From Stictocephala bisonia (Eukaryota; Arthropoda; Insecta; Hemiptera; Membracidae): DNA of 64,000 nucleotides. A program made the position numbers and the translations under genes. Under the pieces are notes generated by a model, which was not told the DNA's origin, did no database searches, and worked only from the letters and a program-made list of their open reading frames with translations. Below, one piece after another: positions 56,143 through 64,000 of the stretch. The stretch lies in the NCBI GenBank assembly GCA_035578905.1, contig JAQJVL010000156.1:248001-312000 (forward strand), in the 5' to 3' direction. Every line of letters starts with the position of its first letter. Positions within the stretch are counted from its first letter, which is position 1.

Positions 56143-57350
56143 ATTTATACCGATCAAGGGATCTCTATTGCGTGAAATATGACGTAAACAGTCCGCAATA
56201 TTAATGTTTCACCTTTATCATTCATCTTTATTCTTAGTTAAATGACTAAAACATGTTTATTTTGATAACACACATTTTTTATCCATATAAGTTCATTATT
56301 AACTGTTATTTTTACATGAGGCTTAAATTAATAAGTAAGACGTTTTCTATTCTTAGATTCTCCTTAAGAGAAAAGTAAAAATGCATAATCTTTTATCGTT
56401 TGCAACATTTGGTCAAATGTCCAACATTCTCAACACTATAAAAGCACTGATGCCACAACAATTAAAGCTTTGTTTTTAACAACTTTTTAAAATCTTTTTT
56501 TACGACACAAAACACCACACAAAACAATGATGAAACATTTGATCAAAACAAAGTCACATTCAAAATTATTGTGTCAGTCAGATTCACCGCTACTTTGTTT
56601 ATAGCATACAGCTCGGCGGCAAAGTATACACGATAACTGACATATTCTATACTTGGTTTCATTCCATTGACATGAAGTTGTCCTGTTCTTTAGCTATTCT
56701 CCTAGACAACGTACAATAATTTTCTTTAAATTAGAATTTCTTATTGGCTCCACTTATTGCTTTCATACCTTAGACGGAGATCTGTTATAGTAGCTAACTG
56801 TGTTATTCGTATCAAAGGACTTCCCCACCCGACCTTTCACCGCCTTTTCCTCAACTTCGTCTTGGCCTTGTCCCCGACCGCAGATCGAAGCCACCGCCAC
56901 AGATTGATGTCAGAGAAAGTGTGAGCGGTGCGGTGCAGGCCGGGACGTAGGTATGCGGCCGACCGTTACTGCGCCGCTCTGGACGAATTTAAAATATCTT
57001 TCAGTTAGGTGCTAAACTGTTTGATCCTCTATTGTATTTCCCAGTAAACAAAACATCGACAGATAAAAACCAAATATAATTTGCTAACCGATCGCAGTTT
57101 CTAAAATTTTTTTTTTAATTCACGCTAACGCTTTAGACTATGAAAATTGATACAAATATTCTTTATAGAACATAAGAAAGGATTTAAAAAGGTTTTCTCT
57201 AAAAGAGCTAAAATAAGTAACATAGTAAATATTCCAATCAGAGCCTTCGTTAGCATTCGCCATATGAATAAGAGAGCTAAGGACGGCGTACTAGTATCTT
57301 GATATAACACGTTATTTTTTTACAATGTAAGGAAAAACAACAAAATTACA
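56143..57350. other. Unassigned; GC-rich patch at 56820-56990
   Basis: The patch (CCGACCTTTCACCGCC, GTGCGGTGCAGGCCGGGACG) stands out in AT-rich DNA and contains donor-like GTAG|GTATGC at 56949. It may be a promoter or UTR exon, strand unknown. No family recognised. Confidence 0.3.
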
Positions 57351-57354
57351 CGAG

Positions 57355-57410
57355 CACAGTGACTGACGGGATTGGCAAGCGAAGCGTGCAGGGGTGTCCC
57401 CTAGTAATAA
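57355..57410 (-). repeat. 5' end fragment of family R2
   Basis: The minus strand reads CTAGGGGACACCCCTGCACG then CTTCGCTTGCCAATCCCGTC, the same start as at 33027 and 1597. Confidence 0.6.
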
Positions 57411-57949
57411 TTTTTTTTATCGTGCTGAGTTCCAAATTGGTCAACCAATTTTTGGTAATAGTAGACACTGTTCGAGATCCATGCAATCGCTGTGAAATAT
57501 TCTAATTTAATATGTTTTCGCCTAAGAAAGAACATAACAGCCACTTACATTTGTTGCCAACTTAGCCACCTAGTGTTAGTAAGGCGAAGGAGCGGATAAG
57601 TCGGCTGTGCTGATTTGATTATACTATTCAAGCCTCCTTCTTCCTGGAATAAATTATTCCTGGCTTTTAGTTAATTGTACTTTAACTAAAAGCACGTTTT
57701 TTAAAGTTACAATATTTTGGTTTTGCAATATTGTACGATACAATGAGTCAATGACTACTCAACGTCTTTGAAAGTCAAATCAATGTCGTGTGAATATGAT
57801 CCTAACGGTAGTGGCTCTTGTATATTTATAGACGTAGACCCTAATTGTGTTTAACAGGACTTGTGTGCTATTAACGTTCTAACGAAATACCGACACGTTC
57901 GATTGGGAGACATATAGGGTAAGGTGACCAATAGTGGCACTATGTACAA

Positions 57950-58200
57950 TGATGGCAGTTACCACAGAGATAAATAAACACAGGGCGCATCCATTACTGC
58001 ACTAAATGTGTGTCGAGTAGTTAGTTCTCCAGTTCGCCGTGGGATGACAGAGCCAGCACCTTGCTAGTCTCTCCCTTTATTCCCCCATATCCTCAAAGAT
58101 AAATTTAGTAATTATTAGTAGAGGTGGATAAATATGTATATTAGTTGTAATCTATTTATAACTGCCACTGAGGCGTTCGCTACGGCCATAAAAACCCAAC
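57950..58200 (+). repeat. Dispersed repeat R3, copy 2 (partner 19665-19925)
   Basis: See partner. Ends TGAGGCGTTCGCTACGGCC then ATAAAAACCCAAC. Confidence 0.7.
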
Positions 58201-60399
58201 TTCTGTTTCCTTTTTCTCTGCGGAATTACACAGCCATGTTAGAAGTTCGGCCTCACAATATTTTCACAACAGAGGGTTAAATTCGTCCTGTCTACAGATT
58301 TCACTCTAGACCCTATTTCGCTTTAGCTGTTTGAAACTGTATATAACATCTTACAATAATTAGGATGGAGTAAATTACTGCTACAAATGTTTTTTTATAA
58401 CGAAATGTGTGCAAAAACTATTAAATCTATGTTTTATTTCGACTAACTTCACGATACAACAAAAACCAAATTTATATCAGACACAAGCCAAAATGACAAT
58501 CAAAAACACAAAACTTTAGGTGTATAATACTAAACAATAGCTTTACATGTATCAAAACCTCTATGTATTAAAACTAAAGGAGTACCAACATAAAACTAAC
58601 CATTAAAAGTCTACACTCAATTAAAATAAAGAAGAACATTTTAGGTCATATTTTGCCTAAATCTGAAGCAGAACAATTTGTTTAGATAGAAAAGTACTTC
58701 CTATAACCTCACAAGTACTCGATTTCGAAACATAATTTTATAAAACAAAACTGGTAAAAACAAAAAAAGGAATAAAAATAAAAAAGTCTTAAATATAGTT
58801 TACACGCAATTTAAAACAATCTAAATATATTAATATAGCCAGAGCTCAAAATATAAACAATTCATGATACTGCCAAATTTTTATTATGATTGTATGTTGT
58901 ATAATTATTTCACGAGATTTAAAGAACAACCAGAAACATGTCAGGCTCCTCAAACCCTTGCAGTGTCAATAGGGCCAAAGCAGTATAATAAAAGTTGAGA
59001 AGTAAGTTTTCTATCACAATGAAGAGATGTAGACTACTCGTATTTTTCATGCAGTAGTAATGATATTCTAGATATACTGAAACTTATTATCTCGGATTAG
59101 TTACAAACCCACTGAACAGAAAGAGGTTAAAGGAACAAGAAAGACAGGGGTTCGCAAATGATTCAGCTCTTTTACCGCATGCATAAATCAACATCATTCA
59201 GTGATTCGTTCCCATCAAGTAACCCGTTGCTCACAATTTCCGCCTCTCTAAGTGTAGTGTCGGCGCCTCGCCGTGGGTGGATGACCTGTTCACTTCGCTC
59301 TCCTACACTCTTGTAAACAACATTCATTCTGTCTGTATAGCTACAAACGTTGATCTTTAGCACTGAGCAATTTTTCTGTACTCACAGCAATTTGAAATCA
59401 AAACACTCGAGCATTTTTTGGAGGCTAAAAAAATAAAATTTAATAACAATGTTTTCATCGGTAAATCGAACGATTATGATTAAGTATCATAAAGAAAGAG
59501 TGAACATTCTTAAATGAATTTTATGGTTTTTTTATTTATTTGATTTCCTGGCATAGAAATGAGTCATTGTAAAATTTATACTCTAAATATAAATTATTAA
59601 AATCACTTTGACTCGTGAAGTATATTCTCTCAGATCCCATTTCTAAAAAAAAATACCGATCCCTTTGTTTAGGAAATATCATATTATTAAATTGCTTAGC
59701 TCAATTTAATTACATAATTAAAAACCATAAAGTATTTTTTGTTGTTTAAAATTAGACTAAATAATACAATGAATCAGTTGGCCTGCTAATTTTAAGCCCA
59801 TTGTATTCCTTCCTACTCTTTAGAGTTTAAATAAAAATATACCTTAAACTCTTTTTTAGTAAATTTATTAACTGATAAAATGTTTCAAACATTAGTTAAT
59901 AGTTAAATTCCTCTTTCGGAAGTGTTCATCGGCTTAGATCATGAATATAAGGTGAATTCATTTTGTTAAGAGCGTCAAAAGCAAGGTACGCAATCTATAT
60001 ACAGACTGTCAAAAATAAAGTTTCTTGGCTAATTACTTATGGATTCTATACCTAATTTACAGAAAAACTGAGGAAATTTTTTTTTCAAATTCCACTACGT
60101 TTCTTGTCTGTCATTATGTATTTTTTTTACAAAAATATCAATAAATCAAAAACCGTTTGACCGAATGACTCGAAATTTCGCAAAATTTCTTTAAATAACC
60201 ATTATTAAACAGACAAAAATTTACATTGAGTTAACTTGGTTGTGCTTTATACTGGAGCACAATAAAACTGAGGTTGACGCGCAATCAAGGAATGGCCTTC
60301 GAGCTTCCCTTCAGTAAACTAAACTAACCAAAGCAATTATTTAACAATTTTAAGTCCAAACATCATGTAAACGAAAAATCGTTTAAATTTGTTAATTTT
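58201..60399. other. Intergenic or intronic, no gene seen
   Basis: A 63-codon minus-strand frame at 59172-59363 (GERSEQVIHPRRGADTTLRE) is less AT-rich than its surroundings and may derive from a repeat; not recognised. Confidence 0.35.
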
Positions 60400-60600
60400 T
60401 CACCATTTTAAAATGGCTAAAGATAATCCAATGGATTTTCCTGTTTTGAAATGTTGTATTAAAAATTGTGCAAAATTTAAATCAGCCGGCCAAACCGTTC
60501 TTGAGAGATAACTAAACTGAGAGAAACACACAAACAAAGATAGATAACTAAACGGAGCGGAATTCAATACAGTTTTACGCTTAATTTTTCTCTTATTTAG
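60400..60600 (+). repeat. Dispersed repeat R4, copy 2 (partner 27960-28190)
   Basis: Ends ACTAAACGGAGCGGAATTC like its partner at 28150-28165. Confidence 0.7.
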
Positions 60601-60679
60601 GTGATCACAAATATTACAGTGATCATGCTATCACACTTCATGCTACATTATCTTAACCACGCATCTTAACCCTTCAGCA

Positions 60680-61650
60680 CAGAGTATTCGGATAAACCGT
60701 TTATCTATACAGGGTGTCTTTTTTTAATGTGCCACCATTGTGATCTTAGATACCATAAGCCTGAAAAAAAACTTTAAATGGGAAACCTTACCTTGTTTTT
60801 AAGGAAAATTAAAAATTCATATTCCCAATTGTAAAAAACCGCCACCGTTTTCCAATATGGCGGTCAACTTTGTTTTTTTAGGGAACACCCTATATTTTAT
60901 GATTGTTTTGTATAATAATTTTAAGACTGTTCTATACTTGTCAGTTTTTTTCGATATTTTGCTTAATAAAATAGATATGAGAGCTCAAAATGTTCAGATA
61001 GCTTACCATTGATATAACAACTTTTTAATATGCATAGTTTATTAAACTGTGATACACAGAAATTAAAACAAATATACTACTATTTTGTCACAGATAAATT
61101 GATGTTGGCAGCACTGTTACCATTATCAGCTGTTTAAGTATAATACAGCTGTCGATCTGCATTGGCTTAAACAGCTGATAATAGTAACAGTGCTGCCAAC
61201 ATCAATTTATCTGTGACAACTGTAAAAACAAATATTTGTTTTATTTGCTGTGTGTCATAATGTAATAAAAAATGCTGTTAAATCATGAAAAAGGAATAGC
61301 TATGCATACATTTTCAAAATGTGTTTGCAGATTAGATCTTTATTTTGATACATTTTCTAAATGTATGTTATAAATAACTGACAAGTATAAAAAAAGTCTT
61401 AAAATTACCTTTTATTTATAAAACAATCCTAAAATATAGGGTGTTCCATAAGAAAAAACAAAGTTAACCACCATATTGGAAAATGGCAGCTGTTTATTTT
61501 TTCAATATGTAATTTTAATTGTCTCTAAAAACAAGGTAACGTTCCCCATTTAAAAAAGCTTTTTGTCAGACTTATGGTTTCCAAAATCAAAATGGTGGCC
61601 CATTTAAAAAAGACTCCCTGTATAAAAAGTTTATCTGTATACTCTGTGTC
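60680..61650. mobile_element. Foldback palindrome F4, about 0.97 kb
   Basis: CTATACAGGGTGTCTTTTTT (60712) is mirrored by AAAAAGACTCCCTGTATAAA (61605), with TATA directly outside both CAGGG ends. The centre holds ACAGATAAATTGATGTTGGC (61091) and its exact inverse (about 61197). Weaker symmetry (CACAGAGTAT) continues to 60680 and 61650, so it may be nested in another inverted repeat. Confidence 0.88.
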
Positions 61651-62036
61651 TCCCGTCAGGAGTGAGTGACCAGGAGCAGTTAGCGTGAGGCGCCTAATTC
61701 CCCAACGGGACCGCCCGGCTTGTTAGCGACTGGGAAGTGTGCCACAAGCGGTTCAACGTACATTTTCACATGTTTAATTAAATAATTATACGGAATTAAA
61801 TTAATTTTTAATTCAGTACCAATTAATGTATTATAAATGACAAATTGGAGATATTTGGTTATAATACCATCGAAATACTCGTTAATACATTGTATTCACG
61901 ATTATCAGTAATAGTTCTTCGATGAAACACTCATGTGATATCCTGATGCTAGAAGACACTGAAGTAGAAATTTAAAAACTTCTTAGCAGTTGTGAATAAA
62001 AAAGGATTAAGTCAAAGTAAAGTGTTGAAATATGTA
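61651..62036. other. Unassigned, GC-richer at 61640-61760
   Basis: CAGGAGTGAGTGACCAGGAG and CCCCAACGGGACCGCCCGGC have no open frame that I can assign. Confidence 0.35.
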
Positions 62037-62114
62037 TATGACCCTTACTAGCATATATGACCCTTACTAGCATATATGACCCTTACTAGCATATATGACC
62101 CTTACTAGCATATA
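62037..62114. repeat. 19-bp tandem repeat, four units
   Basis: TATGACCCTTACTAGCATA repeated four times with no differences. Confidence 0.97.
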
Positions 62115-62308
62115 CGTTTCGACTATCTTTTACGTCTAGTGAATTATGTTCATTCTTAACTTTTCTACTTAACTCGAGTAAATCTAGCTACTTAAAGTAT
62201 TTAACACACAAACAAACAAATAAAAAATAACAAATAAAACAATTACAAGCTCTTAACCTTCATTCAGGAGGGTAATATGTGAAAATATCTTGAAAATCTT
62301 TTTGGAAT

Positions 62309-62675
62309 AATAATAATAATAATATATTTTTTATTGCATCTTGTTAACAATTGACAAAATTGTATCGCAATAGTCATTAATAAATAAAATAAAATTTGCC
62401 ATCCATTCAATCACAATAACACTTTCAAACATACATTTTTTTTTCACGCACCCAAATTCCCATTCATTCGCCAATTATACCTCCAAAATGTCCTCCAGTA
62501 TCAATTTTAAAATTCAGTGGCTTCCCAATTATATGAAAAAAACTCGTCTACACTATAAAATGCCAGTTTGGCCAAACATTTCTTGAGACGGTTCTTAAAC
62601 GCCTTGGGCGTTGTAGCATTTTTAATACATTCTGGGAGTCTGTTAATTATACGAACACCAATAAGTATTCTTCTT
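62309..62675 (-). pseudogene. LINE 3' end with short-repeat tail
   Basis: The minus strand encodes VRIINRLPECIKNATTPK then FKNRLKKCLAKLAFYSVDEF, with a stop at 62507-62509. This is a CR1/Jockey-like C-terminus related to those at 9.6 and 35.4 kb. The 3' UTR ends in a TTATTATTATTATT run at 62309-62325, typical of such LINEs. Confidence 0.7.
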
Positions 62676-62989
62676 AGTTAGTTTAAGTAATATTTAAAGT
62701 TGAATTGAGTTTCGTTAGGTTAACCAAGTTGAGTTAGATTTGTTAGGTTAGGATTATTTTAAAAGTATAATTCCAGTAAAATAAATTGTTTTTGTATTTT
62801 GTTCTTAAATATTTTTTTAAGATCGCTGACAAATAACAGAAGAGTCTTTGTCATTAATTAAAATGAATTTTTAGAATTTATGTACATAAAACAAAAATTA
62901 ATTTGAAATAATCTTTCATTCCGTTTAAGTATACCTCTGTTGTACGTGTAATAAATAATTAAAGTATTAGCCGTGCATGAATTTACCAG

Positions 62990-63290
62990 TAGAGAATCCC
63001 GACCAGGAAAACGGAGAAACTTATAGTTTACTGTGGAATCCGAACCATGTGGTATATACCTGACAAGTCTAAGCCCTCTTCAGATGAGATCCACTCAAAT
63101 CGGGCCCTCTTGAATTATCCATTAGTACATGTAATGAAGATAACCATAGAGCGGTCGCACGTTGAACTTAAGAGTACTGAGATCAAATAGCAAGATGGTT
63201 ACACCAGTAGGCCAGCTACGTATATGATTGTCAACAATACAAACCGGGCAATAGAGTAACCCCTAATAAACAATGTATGGTTCATGTATA
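62990..63290. repeat. Dispersed repeat related to 34.7 kb
   Basis: GTGGAATCCGAACCATGTGG and ACCTGACAAGTCT match the 34705-34780 phrases; GTATGGTTCATGTATAG resembles 34870-34890. No ORF. Confidence 0.5.
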
Positions 63291-63465
63291 GGCCAATTTT
63301 ATAGATGTTTTAACACTATGCTAAGCTATAAACCATTATTTAATTAGCAATTAATCGAAGATTACATAATTAAATATACCAGATTTTTACATAATCAAAT
63401 ATAACACGGTATAACCAGAATCATAGTATTGCATTCCTGCAGGCCTAAATATGTAAAGGCTTAAA

Positions 63466-64000
63466 GACACACGTCCCGATTTGTTGGCCCAACCGTAAGG
63501 GCTGACTTGGTCGGCCCTTACGGTCGAGACGTGTGTAGCGCGGTTGGATCATGATTTCTGTCGGAGCCAACCTAAGGGCGGTCGGGTCGGGTGAACCATC
63601 CGACCACCGACCACCCCACTCCCTACCCCGACAAGTTGGTACGTGTGTAGCACTGTCGGCCCGACTTCCCGACCAACAAACCACTCAGTTTGACTTTGGA
63701 AGTGATTGATTTACTACTCTCTCTTACAATGTCTTGTGCTAACCAAACAGAAAAACGTTGTGATATTAGAGTTAATTGAATTGTAGAAGGAATTCCGGTG
63801 TTTGTGGGATGTAGAAGATAAAAATTACTCTAACCGAGATCGAAGAAATCAGTGCTACAAGGCATTATAAGATATTTATTAAAAATGGATTCCTGTGCTT
63901 ACACCGTGTATAGTTAAAAAGTCACTGGAAATGATGGAAAACACTTGTTCGAGACTAGTCTGATGGTTTGGTTGGGCCTTGTGGTCGGAGCGTGTGAAGG
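63466..64000 (+). mobile_element. TIR DNA transposon derivative with MADF domain (Harbinger-like?)
   Basis: The left end region CACACGTCCCGATTTGTTGG and CCCAACCG resembles the inverse of the window's last bases (TTGGGCCTTGTGGTCGGAGCG and GTGTGA), so these are probably terminal or subterminal inverted repeats. Just inside the left end is a nested hairpin: ACACACGTC (63467-63475) with GACGTGTGT (63528-63536), and ACCGTAAGGGC with GCCCTTACGGT. The body includes a MADF remnant, which PIF/Harbinger elements commonly carry. The right border lies at or beyond the window end. Confidence 0.6.
63763..63960 (+). pseudogene. MADF DNA-binding domain, decayed
   Basis: The frame gives ILELIEL, stop, KEFRCLWDVEDKNYSNRDRR, NQCYKAL, stop, and a basic tail KKSLEMMEN. 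The pattern L-I-x-L-x-x-x-x-x-C-L-W-D...D-Y-x-N-R-D-x-R is diagnostic of MADF (Adf-1-type) domains. Two of the three stops replace conserved positions (Tyr after LIEL). An ATG at 63729 (MSCANQTEKRC) precedes it in another frame, implying a frameshift. Confidence 0.75.

Overview
The window looks like a piece of a large, AT-rich, repeat-laden insect nuclear genome. It has small exons separated by kilobase introns with GT-AG boundaries, an insect-like TATA/initiator promoter, and no bacterial operon structure. It also holds tRNA-derived SINEs, LINEs, a Penelope-like retroelement and many MITEs. The frequent TAGGCCTA motif suggests to me a hemipteran such as a leafhopper or sharpshooter, but that is a guess from base composition and not a homology result.

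Protein-coding content is low. Gene A (+, 866-5792, 5' end outside the window) contributes its last two coding exons and encodes the C-terminal part of a single-pass membrane protein I do not recognise. Gene B (+, coding 17443-26058, possible 5' UTR exon near 13432-13480) is complete. Its four coding exons join in frame to a 259-residue secreted protein with a signal peptide and four cysteines near the C-terminus; the family is not recognised. A third transcription unit probably starts at 48360 (TATA box at 48328, 5' UTR exon ending at a GTGAGT donor), but I found no convincing coding exon for it before the window ends.

Everything else is mobile or repetitive DNA. Region by region: 1-13 kb has gene A, an 8-bp-TSD foldback element, a Penelope-like fragment with mirror-image hammerhead-ribozyme-like arms, two fused LINE remnants and a 131-bp satellite. 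13-26 kb has gene B, whose introns hold a TTAA MITE, SINEs, two hAT elements with perfect 8-bp TSDs, a mariner-type remnant, a second TTAA MITE inside a tandem repeat, a MITE with a 9-bp TSD and a Penelope GIY-YIG remnant followed by another hammerhead-like motif. 26-44 kb is intergenic, with minisatellites, a long (GT)n tract, an 80/160-bp satellite, two SINE copies and a second copy of the 9-bp-TSD MITE. 44-62 kb holds four large foldback palindromes with related CAGGGTGT-type ends, the orphan promoter and a 77-bp satellite. The last 540 bases contain a TIR element carrying a decayed MADF domain.

The most unusual feature is the set of hammerhead-like motifs (two mirror-image copies at 6725-6764 and 7405-7444, one at 24951-25004, a weaker one at 34447-34495). 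The two best cases are physically linked to Penelope-type GIY-YIG coding remnants. All calls come from reading the sequence; no database search was run.
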